A DNA stretch of 64,000 nucleotides from Flammeovirga sp. OC4 (GTDB taxonomy: Bacteria > Bacteroidota > Bacteroidia > Cytophagales > Flammeovirgaceae). The stretch lies in the NCBI RefSeq assembly GCF_000812565.1, contig NZ_JTAM01000006.1, forward strand, positions 124,001 to 188,000, in the 5' to 3' direction. The notes below the pieces were generated by a model, which was not told the DNA's origin, did not search any database, and saw nothing but the letters and a program-made list of their open reading frames with translations. Both the position numbers and the translations under genes were made by a program. Positions 9,761 to 19,189 of this stretch are shown here, one piece after another (positions within the stretch are counted from its first letter, which is position 1; every line of letters starts with the position of its first letter).

Positions 9761-11764
9761 ATGATGACAAAACTTAAAGCATTATTAATTCCTTTTTTAC
9801 TAATAGTAGGGTTGTCCACTTATGCTCAAACACCGCCTCAAAAAATGAAAATGGGAAAGGTAGACCGTGAAATGGTGGCCTTGACAACTTATGAAAAAGA
9901 TACTTCAGCGGTTGCTTTTGTAATAGGAGACTTTGGACATTTATCATTTACAGGTGGTAGAACCTTTTTTAGAACTGTATTATTACGACATGTAAGAATT
10001 AAAATTCTTAAAACAGAAGGATTGGACTATGCAGACGTTGTACTTCGATATTATGAAAAAGGAAACTCAAAAGAGTCAATATCTTCGATCAAGGGCTATG
10101 TGTATAATATGGTAGATGGAGAAGTGGTGAGAGAAAAGTTAGACAACGACAATATTTTTAAGGAAGATTATACAGAAAATAAAAAGGCAAAGAAAATTTC
10201 ATTTACAAATGTAAAAGTAGGTTCAGTGATTGAATACTCTTATGTGAAGTATTCTGATTTTATCTATGCTCCTGATGATTGGATTGCTCAAAGAAAAATT
10301 CCAACCCTCGTAACTGATTTTAGTTTTGCCGTTCCAGAGTACCTTACTTACGAAGTAAAGAATTCAAGGTATTATAAAATTAATGAAACGAAATCATCGA
10401 TATCAAGTCAATCTTACCGTTTCACTGATTATGATGAGACAATCTCACAACAAGTGAATACTCGTCATTGGCGTCATGAATATATTCCAGCTTTTGAAAA
10501 AGAACCTTATATGACATCTCCTCATGAGTATGTGGCACGTTTGGAAATGGAACTGTCAACCACAAGGAATGGAATGAATCAATATACTACAACTTGGAAA
10601 TCAGTATTGACGAACCTTATGAATAGTGGTTATTGTGGTCAACAACTAACAAAAACTGCTTTTATGAAAGAGGAGTTGAATGCCATCAAAGCGAAAACGG
10701 ATAATACATTAGAGAGAGCAAAGTTGGTGTACAAGCTGATTCAAAAGCGTATGACTTGGGATGAGGAATATGGTCATTATGTGAGAGAAGGAGGAACAAG
10801 GAAAGCGTATCAAAAAAGAAAAGGAAATGTGGTTGAAATCAATTTAATGTTGGTAGCGGCATTAAGGGAAGTGGGGGTGTCAGCTGCCCCATTGATGGGA
10901 AATGTGAGATCAGGTGGTAAAGTGGTACAGTTAAACCCTGCATTGACTCAACTTCGTTATGTTATTGCTTATGTTTCGGATGGAGGAAAAGAATATTTTT
11001 TAGATGCTACGGCAAAAAATTATCCGTTCAATGTACTACCTCCTCGTGCCTTGAACTATCAAGGTGTAATAATGTCTGACAATAAACATGTGAATGGCAC
11101 TTTCGTATCCCTTATGCCTACTACTAAAAAAGAGTGGACAGAAACACTAAAGTTATCTGTTCAATCAGATTTGAGTATAAAAGGAAGTTACAAGGGAGTA
11201 CATCATGGTTATGATGCCGTAAGTTTCCGAAAAAAATACCATTCGAGTGATGACGAAGATGAATATCTGACAAAATTAGAGGATGCTCATCCAGGGATGT
11301 TGATTGAGAATTATTCCAATTCCGGTTTGAAAAATATCAATAAAGATGTAACTGAAAGATATGATTTTGAGTATGAAAACGGACTTCAAAAGTTGGGAGA
11401 TGGGTATGTTATCTACCCATTAAGATTATTATCAAAATCTCAAAGCCCTTTCAAACAGGAAAGTAGGAGGTACCCCGTTGAATTCCCTTATGCAAGAAAA
11501 GCAAAGTTCATGGTTCAAATTACTATTCCTGAGGGTTTTAGTGTAAAAGAAATGCCGAAACCTACAACAATCGGTTTGATTGATAAAAAGAGTGGAAGTT
11601 TAAGGTATTTAATTTCTCAGAATAATGGAGTTATCACAATTATGGTGGATTACAAACTAAACCGACTTGTATTTACACCTGATGAATATCCTTACTTGAA
11701 AAAATTTATTGAGGATAGTTTAGCTTTCCAAGATTCACCGATTGTATTAACTCAAAACCAATAA
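9761..11764 (+). CDS. Secreted DUF3857/transglutaminase-like protein, catalytic Cys absent
   Basis: About 667 residues from the ATG ATG at 9761/9764, where a signal peptide begins (LKALLIPFLLIVGLSTYAQ). The N-terminal half is a DUF3857 beta-sandwich (FRTVLLRHVRIKILKTEGLDYADV, SIKGYVYN, FTNVKVGSVIEYSYVKYSDF) and the middle a transglutaminase-like domain. Where active members have GDC, this protein has KGNVVEINLMLVAALREVGV, so the nucleophile seems lost and the protein is likely structural or binding. Such proteins are common in Bacteroidota envelopes, with unknown roles. The next gene, of the same architecture, follows after 4 bp. Confidence 0.8.
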   Translation: MMTKLKALLIPFLLIVGLSTYAQTPPQKMKMGKVDREMVALTTYEKDTSAVAFVIGDFGHLSFTGGRTFFRTVLLRHVRIKILKTEGLDYADVVLRYYEKGNSKESISSIKGYVYNMVDGEVVREKLDNDNIFKEDYTENKKAKKISFTNVKVGSVIEYSYVKYSDFIYAPDDWIAQRKIPTLVTDFSFAVPEYLTYEVKNSRYYKINETKSSISSQSYRFTDYDETISQQVNTRHWRHEYIPAFEKEPYMTSPHEYVARLEMELSTTRNGMNQYTTTWKSVLTNLMNSGYCGQQLTKTAFMKEELNAIKAKTDNTLERAKLVYKLIQKRMTWDEEYGHYVREGGTRKAYQKRKGNVVEINLMLVAALREVGVSAAPLMGNVRSGGKVVQLNPALTQLRYVIAYVSDGGKEYFLDATAKNYPFNVLPPRALNYQGVIMSDNKHVNGTFVSLMPTTKKEWTETLKLSVQSDLSIKGSYKGVHHGYDAVSFRKKYHSSDDEDEYLTKLEDAHPGMLIENYSNSGLKNINKDVTERYDFEYENGLQKLGDGYVIYPLRLLSKSQSPFKQESRRYPVEFPYARKAKFMVQITIPEGFSVKEMPKPTTIGLIDKKSGSLRYLISQNNGVITIMVDYKLNRLVFTPDEYPYLKKFIEDSLAFQDSPIVLTQNQ

Positions 11765-11768
11765 GAAA

Positions 11769-13694
11769 ATGAGGTTTTTAATTTATGTCTTTCTATTTTC
11801 TTTTTCCATTCCGATGGTTTTCGGGCAAGAGGAAGATATCGATGAAAAGTTACTGAAAGGAGCAGACTTTGTAATGCTTGAATCTGAAGAAGAACTGATC
11901 GTTGAATCTGAAGAAGAAATTACCTTTCATTGCCGTCAGAAATTATTGGTACTCAATAGGGAAGGTATGGAGAAAGCACGATTGACTATCTATTATGATA
12001 ACAGTGTAAAAATCACTCAACTGGAAGGCTCAATTAAGGAACCTGGGTATAAGAAACCTAAAAAGTTCAAGGATTCAGATATTTTGGATTATGCGACTAG
12101 CCCCTATGCAGGGTATGTGACGGACAATAGAGTGAAAGTCATCTCACCTGTTATCGCACGTTATCCAGCAGTGATAGAATATGAATATACAAAGAACTAT
12201 GATGGAAGTTTTGTATACCCGAAATGGTATCCTGTTCAATATTATAGAGAAGCAGTCCTCTCTTCTGAGTTTACTGTCAGTTTTCCAAAAGGAATGAAGC
12301 TGAGAATCCGAGAACATAATACAACTCCTAAAACTAAAAAAGTGGTTGGAGATAAGGAGGTTTACCAATGGAGTTTAAAAGATTATTCTCCTAAAAAGAA
12401 GGAATATAAAAGTCTTCCTTTTACCTCTATTTTTCCTAATGTATCCGTTCAACCTTACAGCTTTATCTATGAGGGAACAAAAGGTAGCTTAGAAACGTGG
12501 TCCAACTTTGGAGATTACATTGTAGGACTAAATAAAGGAACGAGGGATCTTTCTCCTGAAGTGATTGCTGAAGTGCAAGAAATGACGAAAGATGCAGCGA
12601 ATGATTTAGAAAAAGCTCAGATAATCTATGAGTACATGCAAAGTAAAACGAGGTATGTAAGTATACAATTAGGTATAGGAGGTCTAAAACCATTCAATGC
12701 AAGCGAAGTACATGAGAAAGGATATGGTGATTGTAAAGGGTTATCGAATTATACTTACAACTTGATGAAGGCCGTAGGTATAGATGCTCGATATATCATT
12801 ATTAAAGGAGGAAGAAAGTACACCACTGTTGATGAAGAAATGGTGGGGTCACAATTTAATCACGCTATTTTATGCCTTCCGAATATTGTAGATCAAGATA
12901 CAGTGTGGTTAGAATGTACTTCTCAAATGAGTCCTTTTGGTTATATTGGAAGATTCACTGGAAATAGGAAAGCACTTGTTATTGAGGAAGGGAATAGTAA
13001 GTTAGTGGATACAAAACAATATACGGCAGAGGATAATCTTCAAGAGAGAAAAACAACTGTTAAACTAAAACAAGATAAAAGCGTTTGGATACAAACTCAC
13101 TTGACAGCGAAGGGTTTTCAATATGGTGGATATAATCGTTTAGAAAGAGAATCTGAAGAAGATCTAAAGAAGGAGTTTTTGAAGAAATATGCACTATCTG
13201 CTTCTGAGTTGGAATCTATTGAAGTACAGAACGATAAAAGTTATCCAGATCCTACATTTACAATGGACTACACTATCAACGTTCGAAATTACAGTAAGAT
13301 CGTCAATGGAGGTATGTCTTTTAACCTATTTCCTTATAAAGGAAGTTATAGTCAACCCAAAAGGTATCGATCACGAAAAACTGATTTTGTCATTGATTAC
13401 CCATATACAGATGTGGATACTGTAGATATTTATCTTTTAGAAGGGATGATACAGAAAGCATTACCTACAGCTCAATCGTTAGAGTCTGAATTTGGCAACT
13501 ACTCCACATCAGTAGTTAAAAACGGAGAGAATTGTATTCGCCTTATTCGAAAGTTGACGATCAAGAGAGGAGTTTATGCTAAGGAAAAATATGGTGATTA
13601 TTACAGCTTTATGAAAAAGGTGAGATCGTATGATTCAATGGCGCCTTGGATGGAATATTCTCCAGATTATAAAGATGATGAAGATGATTTGTAG
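11769..13694 (+). CDS. Secreted DUF3857/transglutaminase protein with intact triad
   Basis: 641 residues with a signal peptide (1-19, ...MVFGQ). DUF3857 region: FHCRQKLLVLNREGMEKARL, IEYEYTKNYDG, then a conserved transglutaminase core with KGYGDCKGLSNYTYNLMKAVG (Cys), FNHAILCLP (His) and TVWLECTS (acidic position). Unlike its upstream neighbour the Cys-His-acid triad appears complete, so it may be an active periplasmic protease or crosslinker. The tail is strongly acidic (DYKDDEDDL). Tandem arrangement with a catalytically dead paralogue suggests a hetero-pair. Confidence 0.82.
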   Translation: MRFLIYVFLFSFSIPMVFGQEEDIDEKLLKGADFVMLESEEELIVESEEEITFHCRQKLLVLNREGMEKARLTIYYDNSVKITQLEGSIKEPGYKKPKKFKDSDILDYATSPYAGYVTDNRVKVISPVIARYPAVIEYEYTKNYDGSFVYPKWYPVQYYREAVLSSEFTVSFPKGMKLRIREHNTTPKTKKVVGDKEVYQWSLKDYSPKKKEYKSLPFTSIFPNVSVQPYSFIYEGTKGSLETWSNFGDYIVGLNKGTRDLSPEVIAEVQEMTKDAANDLEKAQIIYEYMQSKTRYVSIQLGIGGLKPFNASEVHEKGYGDCKGLSNYTYNLMKAVGIDARYIIIKGGRKYTTVDEEMVGSQFNHAILCLPNIVDQDTVWLECTSQMSPFGYIGRFTGNRKALVIEEGNSKLVDTKQYTAEDNLQERKTTVKLKQDKSVWIQTHLTAKGFQYGGYNRLERESEEDLKKEFLKKYALSASELESIEVQNDKSYPDPTFTMDYTINVRNYSKIVNGGMSFNLFPYKGSYSQPKRYRSRKTDFVIDYPYTDVDTVDIYLLEGMIQKALPTAQSLESEFGNYSTSVVKNGENCIRLIRKLTIKRGVYAKEKYGDYYSFMKKVRSYDSMAPWMEYSPDYKDDEDDL

Positions 13695-13717
13695 TGATAA
13701 CTTCCTATTAAAATACA

Positions 13718-13755
13718 AACGAGGTCATTTTGATTTGGTTCAAAATGACCTCGTT
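13718..13755. terminator. Bidirectional intrinsic terminator
   Basis: 16-bp perfect inverted repeat (AACGAGGTCATTTTGA, 6-nt loop) between convergent genes, 24 bp after the DUF3857 stop and 29 bp after the stop of the OmpA-family gene on the other strand. Confidence 0.88.
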
Positions 13756-13783
13756 ACTTTTATAAATAACCCCTTACAGGTTT

Positions 13784-15754
13784 TTAAATTTCATCTAAAA
13801 GTGCAATTGTGGTACGACGGTTTAATTGATGTTCTTCCTCCGTTTGTGCATTGAATTCAACAGGAAGAAGTTCCCCATAACCTTTTGCTTCCAATCGTTC
13901 TGGATCAATTCCTCTACTCACAATATATTCAACGGCTGCTTCAGCTCTTTTTTGTGATAACTTTAAATTGTATTTTTCTGAACCTCTATCATCAGTGTGA
14001 GAGCCCAATTCAATGATAATATTAGTATGCTGTTTTAAAAGTGTTACTAACTTATCTAGTTCTCTAGCGGCATCAGGTCGAATACGGTAATCATCGAAAT
14101 CATAAAAGATGTTGTTCAATGTGATCTCACCTTCTTCGATTAATTCATCATAGAAATCTTTTGTCAATTCAACTTCAGATTCTAAAGTCCAACTGATTAT
14201 TTTTTCTGGAAGGTCTTTGATATCTTCTTGATCCACTTCCTTATCAGCAGTAGTATAATAGACTGAGTCTTGGAAATATTTGTCTTTATCCCCCATCAAA
14301 ATATACTCATCTCCCATTGTTAACTGCGTCTTGAATTCGTATCGCCCCTCTTTATTGGAAACTACTTTTTCAATCAGTTCCATTTCAGGAGTATACAACG
14401 TCACATCAACCCCAGCCAAAAGAATTTGTGTAGTGTCTTTGAGCGAAAATGCAGTACCCGCTAAGAAATATTTTACAGGTTTTAAGATAGGTGTTTGATC
14501 TGAGAAGAAATAAATATGGTCTGTAGCTGATTCACCTTCTCTTTCAGTTCTGCTAGAAGTGAAAGCCCCGAATCGTTTTTCCATAAAAACTAGACCGAAA
14601 TCATCAGCAGAAGAGTTAAAAGGCTTACCCATATTTCTGATTCTGATTTTTTTGTTTTTACGAGTGGCTTCAAAAAGGTCTAACCCGCCTAAACCGGGGT
14701 GTCCATCTGATGCAAAATACATTTTACCTGTTGGGGCCACAAACGGGAACATATCATTTCCTCTTGAGTTGATTTTTGGTCCCATGTTTCTTGGTTTACC
14801 CCAAGTACCATTTGTATTTAACTGAGACCTATAGATATCAATACCGCCGTATCCACCTTTTCTATTGGAAGCGAAGTACAATGTTTTTCCATTGGTAGAT
14901 AGTGCGGGGCTTGCATCCCAAGACTGAGGGCTACTAATATTTAATATTTTTGGTTCTGTCCATTTCCCACCTTCCAATCTTGATTCATAAAGGTCTACTT
15001 CTTTGTAATTTTCCTTATGATGACCACTATTACTTTTGGCAAAAATCATATAATTTCCTTCACGGTTGAACGTTGCGGAAGCTTCATGGAAATTAGGATT
15101 GTTGATTAAGCTGTCGAAGAAAGTAACGGTACCATTGCAGCTGTCAGCCTTATCAAAAGTGTAACGATATAGGCTAGAATACCCTTCGCCAGTACCATGA
15201 TAAACTGCATTTTTACTATCTCTTGTAGAAGCAAAAATCATATCTCCTTTTAAGAACATTGGAGAATATTCAGATGCCTCGGTATTAATAGCATCACACT
15301 TTGTGACTTCAATAAATGGATCTACGACTTTAGAAAGGCTGTCTACCATATCAATCTGCTTGATTTCATCCTTCGCTCTACGAATCAATTGACGATCGCT
15401 TCCCTCTTTTGCATATCTGGAAAATAATTTCCTTGCCTTTTCATAATCCCCTTGCAGTTCTAAACCATAAGCATAATAGTAGTACATGTCCATATTTTCA
15501 TATCCGCTGTCTTTCGCCTTTTTGTAATAAGGTAAGGCTTCTATCAGGCGGTTGGACAGACGGTATGCTTCAGCTATTTTAAAATAAGCTTCAGGTTTCT
15601 CCTTTTTGTATTTGTCTGAGGATACAATGTTTTCATATTTATGTATAGCAGGCTGGTATTCACCATTGTCAAAGTGCTTTTCTGCTACTGAAAGTGGAGA
15701 GGAACAGCTTCCGAAGAGGCTTGCGATTGATATTGCTATAAGGAGACGCTTCAT
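13784..15754 (-). CDS. PorE-like lipoprotein: TPR, beta-propeller, CRD and OmpA domains
   Basis: 656 residues. The lipobox LFGSC places Cys16 at the lipid anchor. Domains in order: TPR repeats (about 20-135), PD40/WD40-type propeller (about 150-420, with ASTRDSKNAVYHGTG, YFASNRKGGYGGIDIY, YFASDGHPGLGGLDLFE), a carboxypeptidase-regulatory-like domain (about 430-520) and a C-terminal OmpA peptidoglycan-binding domain (NNIFYDFDDYRIRPDA, ELGSHTDDRGSEKYNLKLSQKRAEA). This is the exact order described for the T9SS component PorE of Porphyromonas, which ties the secretion machine to peptidoglycan. Many Bacteroidota carry several such proteins, so a T9SS role here is inference. Confidence 0.85.
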   Translation of the reverse strand: MKRLLIAISIASLFGSCSSPLSVAEKHFDNGEYQPAIHKYENIVSSDKYKKEKPEAYFKIAEAYRLSNRLIEALPYYKKAKDSGYENMDMYYYYAYGLELQGDYEKARKLFSRYAKEGSDRQLIRRAKDEIKQIDMVDSLSKVVDPFIEVTKCDAINTEASEYSPMFLKGDMIFASTRDSKNAVYHGTGEGYSSLYRYTFDKADSCNGTVTFFDSLINNPNFHEASATFNREGNYMIFAKSNSGHHKENYKEVDLYESRLEGGKWTEPKILNISSPQSWDASPALSTNGKTLYFASNRKGGYGGIDIYRSQLNTNGTWGKPRNMGPKINSRGNDMFPFVAPTGKMYFASDGHPGLGGLDLFEATRKNKKIRIRNMGKPFNSSADDFGLVFMEKRFGAFTSSRTEREGESATDHIYFFSDQTPILKPVKYFLAGTAFSLKDTTQILLAGVDVTLYTPEMELIEKVVSNKEGRYEFKTQLTMGDEYILMGDKDKYFQDSVYYTTADKEVDQEDIKDLPEKIISWTLESEVELTKDFYDELIEEGEITLNNIFYDFDDYRIRPDAARELDKLVTLLKQHTNIIIELGSHTDDRGSEKYNLKLSQKRAEAAVEYIVSRGIDPERLEAKGYGELLPVEFNAQTEEEHQLNRRTTIALLDEI

Positions 15755-15852
15755 ATTTATTTAGGGCGTGCAATGGTTTGCTGAGGTTAGTAAAAAAAGA
15801 CTACTGTATAGAAGTTAGGAGTTTGTTTACTTTTGTGCAAATATTGAGGTAT

Positions 15853-15899
15853 AAAAATAGCCTTTATCCAAATAAAAATCTTGGATAAAGGCTATTTTT
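15853..15899 (-). terminator. dapF terminator
   Basis: 19-bp perfect stem (AAAAATAGCCTTTATCCAA and complement, 9-nt loop) ending in a T-run on the minus strand, 30 bp after the dapF stop. Confidence 0.88.
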
Positions 15900-15928
15900 C
15901 AGAGTAGAGATTTTACTCTATCACTCAT

Positions 15929-16708
15929 TTATGCATCAATCTTTCCTTCAAAGACAGGGGTTGCTGGCCCTGATAGAATGATATTGTCGTATTTTTTATC
16001 TTCCACTTTGTTGAAACCAACAGCAAGGTTACCACCTTTTACTCTTATAGCAATTGGTGAAGCCATTCCTTTTTCAATATTAGCAGCAATTGCACAAGCG
16101 GTTACACCTGTACCACAAGCTAAGGTTTCATCTTCAACACCTCTTTCGAAAGTATAAACAGTAAGTGCTTGATCACCTGTTACTTCAGCGAAGTTGACAT
16201 TCGTACCTTCTTCATTGAAGCGCTCATTATGACGGATTGCTTTTCCTTCTTCAACCGTATCAAAGTTTTCTAGAGTACTTTCAAAACGAACATAATGTGG
16301 GGAACCTGTATCCATAAAATAATGGTCAGCGTTTACCTCGATTTCACCCGGAGGGTTCATTTTTAAATGTACGGTATTGGATTCGTCCAACTCAGCTTCA
16401 TGCTCACCATCTGCAGCCCAGAACTTTGTTTTGGTTTCGAATAAACCTAAAGTATGTGCAAAACGAACTGCACAACGACCGCCGTTGCCACACATAGAAC
16501 CAAGGTGTCCATCTGCATTAAAATAAACCATATCAAAATCATATCCTTCCTTCAAACGGATAAGGATAAGGCCGTCGCCACCAATACCGAACCTTCTATC
16601 GCATAAGAAAGCCACCTTTTTATAATCATTAATGTCAAACTTATTGTCTCTGTCATCAATCATTACAAAGTCATTTCCTGCGCCTTGGTATTTCCAGAAG
16701 TTTATCAT
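15929..16708 (-). CDS. dapF: Diaminopimelate epimerase
   Basis: 259 residues. Converts LL- to meso-diaminopimelate for peptidoglycan and lysine synthesis. The start YQGAGNDFVMIDDR, the first catalytic Cys in MCGNGGRC (near residue 72) and the second in ACGTGVTAC (near residue 198), plus GGDGLI and DTGSPHYV, identify the family with confidence. The ATG at 16708 fits homologues. It stands alone, divergent from trpA. Confidence 0.97.
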   Translation of the reverse strand: MINFWKYQGAGNDFVMIDDRDNKFDINDYKKVAFLCDRRFGIGGDGLILIRLKEGYDFDMVYFNADGHLGSMCGNGGRCAVRFAHTLGLFETKTKFWAADGEHEAELDESNTVHLKMNPPGEIEVNADHYFMDTGSPHYVRFESTLENFDTVEEGKAIRHNERFNEEGTNVNFAEVTGDQALTVYTFERGVEDETLACGTGVTACAIAANIEKGMASPIAIRVKGGNLAVGFNKVEDKKYDNIILSGPATPVFEGKIDA

Positions 16709-16797
16709 TTTGTTATCAGATTCTATGATTTATTATAAATTATCGAAAGGATGGGTGTGATTTTAAATTTATTCACAAGTGTAGTTCCTTTACACTA

Positions 16798-16832
16798 CAA
16801 AAATATTGAGATAATTATTGAAAAAAAAGCAA
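16798..16832 (-). promoter_or_regulatory. Possible dapF promoter
   Basis: On the minus strand, TATTTTTG (16805-16798) matches the Bacteroidota -7 consensus and a TTG lies 24 bp upstream (16832-16830), slightly long spacing. A short inverted repeat AGTGTA...TACACT (16779-16796) lies just downstream of the -7 box and could bind a regulator. Confidence 0.4.
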
Positions 16833-16934
16833 ATAATTGTAGATGTGTAGGTTTACCGATAAGAATTCAAACCGTAAGAGTGTTACTTTGATGTTTAATC
16901 CGTAACTTTCGTGACAAAACAAACAGATAGAACT

Positions 16935-17711
16935 ATGCATAGAATTGATGAATTATTTCAGAGAAAGAAAGAAGACGTCTTAAACATTTATTTTACAGCA
17001 GGTTTTCCAAAGTTAGAAGATACAAGAGTAATTCTTAAAGCACTTCAAGACTCAGGTGTAGACTTGATTGAGATTGGAATTCCCTTTTCAGATCCTGTAG
17101 CGGATGGCCCTACAATCCAAGACAGTAACCAAGTGGCTTTGGATGGCGGTATGACTATGCATAAGTTATTTGAACAGTTAGAGGGTTTCAGAGAAGAGGT
17201 ACAAGTACCAGTAGTGGTAATGGGTTACTTTAACCCAATTATGCAATACGGATTAGAAAAGTTCTGTAAAGATGCTCAGAGAGTAGGTATTGATGGTATT
17301 ATTGTTCCAGATTTACCAATGATCGAATATCAAATGAACTTGAAAAAGATGTTTGATGAGCACGGTATCAGAAACACATTCTTGATCTCGCCTCAAACTT
17401 CTGAAGAGCGTATCCGTGAGATTGATGAAAACACTGAAGGATTTATCTATATGGTATCTTCTGCAAGTGTAACCGGTGCAAAAACAGGAATTTCTGATAC
17501 TCAAGTAGATTACTTCAAAAGAATTGAAGACATGAACTTGAAAAATCCAAGATTGATCGGTTTTGGTATTTCAGACAATCAGTCATTCAAGCAAGCGTCA
17601 TCTTACGCAAATGGAGCTATTATCGGTTCTGCTTTCGTAAAATTGATCAAGGAGTCAAAGGACCTGCCTGCTGATATTAATACTTTCGTAAAAGGAATTA
17701 GAGGAGAATAA
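16935..17711 (+). CDS. trpA: Tryptophan synthase alpha chain
   Basis: About 258 residues from the ATG at 16935 (MHRIDELFQRK); the frame reaches back to a GTG at 16911 but homologues start here. TrpA cleaves indole-3-glycerol phosphate to indole for TrpB. Visible motifs: NIYFTAGFP, the catalytic Glu in LIEIGIPFSDPVADGPTIQ, catalytic Asp region GIIVPDLP, and GFIYMVSSASVTG. The rest of the trp operon is not adjacent: dapF diverges upstream and an unrelated regulator converges downstream, so trpA is separated from trpB here or lies at the end of a rearranged operon. Confidence 0.96.
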   Translation: MHRIDELFQRKKEDVLNIYFTAGFPKLEDTRVILKALQDSGVDLIEIGIPFSDPVADGPTIQDSNQVALDGGMTMHKLFEQLEGFREEVQVPVVVMGYFNPIMQYGLEKFCKDAQRVGIDGIIVPDLPMIEYQMNLKKMFDEHGIRNTFLISPQTSEERIREIDENTEGFIYMVSSASVTGAKTGISDTQVDYFKRIEDMNLKNPRLIGFGISDNQSFKQASSYANGAIIGSAFVKLIKESKDLPADINTFVKGIRGE

Positions 17712-17733
17712 TTTTTCTCTTTTTATGATATAG

Positions 17734-17766
17734 AAATGCTATTGGGTTTTAGGCCTGATAGCATTT
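17734..17766 (+). terminator. trpA terminator
   Basis: 9-bp stem AAATGCTAT / ATAGCATTT with a 15-nt loop and a following run of seven T, 23 bp past the trpA stop. Confidence 0.75.
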
Positions 17767-17802
17767 TTTTATGCTCTATACCACCGTCTTTTATAGATTT
17801 TC

Positions 17803-17841
17803 ACCTCTAACCTCTAACCTCTAACCTCATCCCTCTTCCCT
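17803..17841. repeat. Pyrimidine-rich short tandem repeat after gntR
   Basis: Three and a half copies of a 7-bp unit (ACCTCTA) followed by ACCTCATCCCTCTTCCCT. It touches the stop codon of the GntR gene. A near copy (19190-19225) occupies the same place after fucK, and a third purine-rich version is at 19053-19088. Confidence 0.75.
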
Positions 17842-18886
17842 ACAAAGACCCCCTTCTCTTCATCAAAAATGGAACTTTCACACTTTCCAGTTTCTTATTG
17901 ATAATCTGAAGAGCGGCAATTTTTCCCATATCTCTAAAAGATGCAGTAATCACTGTAATACCATCACCGCCGACCACTTCTTTCAATGGAGAATCATTAT
18001 AAGAGATGATTCCTACGTCTTTACTCAATACAAAATTATTGGCCTTACAATCTTTGACGATATTGGTTAGGTCTTGGTCATCCGTACTAATATAGAGAGT
18101 GTCTTTTACAATTTCGCCGACTTTAAATTGTGAGGTGACATTGTAAGGTAAGTTGAAATGTATGCAGAAACGTACAAATCCAGACCAAATGTCTCTCAAG
18201 GCCCTGGTGCTATCTTTGGCAATGACAAGATGGATTTTTTCAAAATTGAGTATGGGTTTGATATTCTGTTGAAGAGTATTGAAAATATCTTCAGAAAAAT
18301 CTTCGTACACACTTGGTATTTCTTTACTAAGGTTACTTTCTGCTCTTCCCAGCAATAACAATTTATGGGAGGGAAGGAGTTGCAGTACCTTTTCAACATC
18401 TATATCGTCTACCTGATTGAAAATGGGAATTATACCAAAATAGTTATAGTTGTTTTTCTGTTCAGTGATGATTTTCTTCAAATGTGATAAGCTACCATTA
18501 TGTAAAAGTAAATCCGTTTCTAAGTGGTTCTCGGATGTTTTGACAAATGATTCATAGAGCTTTTTCTTGGAGCTACTCATTTTATTAAATATGAGTAATA
18601 CTTTTATTTTTCCTAAAGACGAATTACTCATCACAAAAGTACCTTTGCCTCTAACACTAATGATAAAGTGTTCCTCTTTCAGAATTTTATAGGCCTTTTC
18701 AATTGTATCTTTTGATACATCAAGATTATAGATTAATTCATTAAAAGAAGGCATACGGTCTTCAGCCTTTAAGACACCTAGTTTGATTAGGTTTTTGAAC
18801 GTATTACTTAATTGAACATACTTGGGTACATTCTGTTTACTTTCTTCTTGAAAAATGGTAGACAACTGCTCAACGTAATCAGTCAT
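17840..18886 (-). CDS. GntR-family regulator with sugar-binding domain, FucR-like
   Basis: 348 residues. Residues about 15-85 form a GntR winged helix (VPKYVQLSNTFKNLIKLGVL, DRMPSFNELIYNLDVSKDTIEKAYKIL, SVRGKGTFV). The rest is a LacI-type periplasmic-binding fold (KVLLIFNKMSSSKKKLYESF, VGIISYNDSPLKEVVGGDGITVIT) for an effector. In Bacteroides thetaiotaomicron the fucose operon is run by a GntR-family FucR that responds to an intermediate of the pathway; the position next to fucK and fucI suggests the same role here (inference). A palindrome-rich region immediately upstream is a likely autoregulatory site. Confidence 0.85.
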   Translation of the reverse strand: MTDYVEQLSTIFQEESKQNVPKYVQLSNTFKNLIKLGVLKAEDRMPSFNELIYNLDVSKDTIEKAYKILKEEHFIISVRGKGTFVMSNSSLGKIKVLLIFNKMSSSKKKLYESFVKTSENHLETDLLLHNGSLSHLKKIITEQKNNYNYFGIIPIFNQVDDIDVEKVLQLLPSHKLLLLGRAESNLSKEIPSVYEDFSEDIFNTLQQNIKPILNFEKIHLVIAKDSTRALRDIWSGFVRFCIHFNLPYNVTSQFKVGEIVKDTLYISTDDQDLTNIVKDCKANNFVLSKDVGIISYNDSPLKEVVGGDGITVITASFRDMGKIAALQIINKKLESVKVPFLMKRRGSL

Positions 18887-18977
18887 TGTTTATGCGGTAG
18901 GTGTGTTTATCGAAGTTGAGTGTTCCAACTCTTATTTGCACTATGAAGTTAAGTAGAAATTTTCAAAAAGAAATATA

Positions 18978-19030
18978 AAATAATATTCGGAGTACAAAAT
19001 GTACGATATTTTACATTCTGAATATTATTT
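18978..19030. promoter_or_regulatory. Palindromic operator region upstream of gntR
   Basis: A perfect 11-bp inverted repeat (AAATAATATTC at 18978-18988, GAATATTATTT at 19020-19030) encloses the small palindrome GTACAAAATGTAC (18992-19004). The inner 13-mer fits GTAYAAAAYRTAY, which recurs before fucI and between aldA and fucA. Likely binding site of the GntR regulator. Confidence 0.5.
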
Positions 19031-19052
19031 GGAAAGAATTGAGCATTTTTGT

Positions 19053-19088
19053 GGAGGGAAGAGGGAAGAATTAAGAGGGAAGAGTTAA
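19053..19088. repeat. Purine-rich GAGGGAAGA repeat
   Basis: Four GAGGGAA/GAGTTAA-like units. It is the inverted counterpart of the pyrimidine-rich tracts at 17803-17841 and 19190-19225. Confidence 0.6.
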
Positions 19089-19189
19089 GTATTATGATTA
19101 CACTTTACTAAAAAGTATCAACAGTTTTCTTTCGATTTGACGTGAATACCGCTTTTTAGGTGTTCACAGTAAATTTTTTTAAGAATAAT

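Noticed and set aside
16709-16934. Trp attenuator or T-box before trpA
   Set aside because: No Trp-rich leader peptide or T-box motif is visible.
17803-17841. Short tandem repeats that might be taken for a CRISPR remnant
   Set aside because: The unit is 7 bp with no spacers; no cas gene is near.
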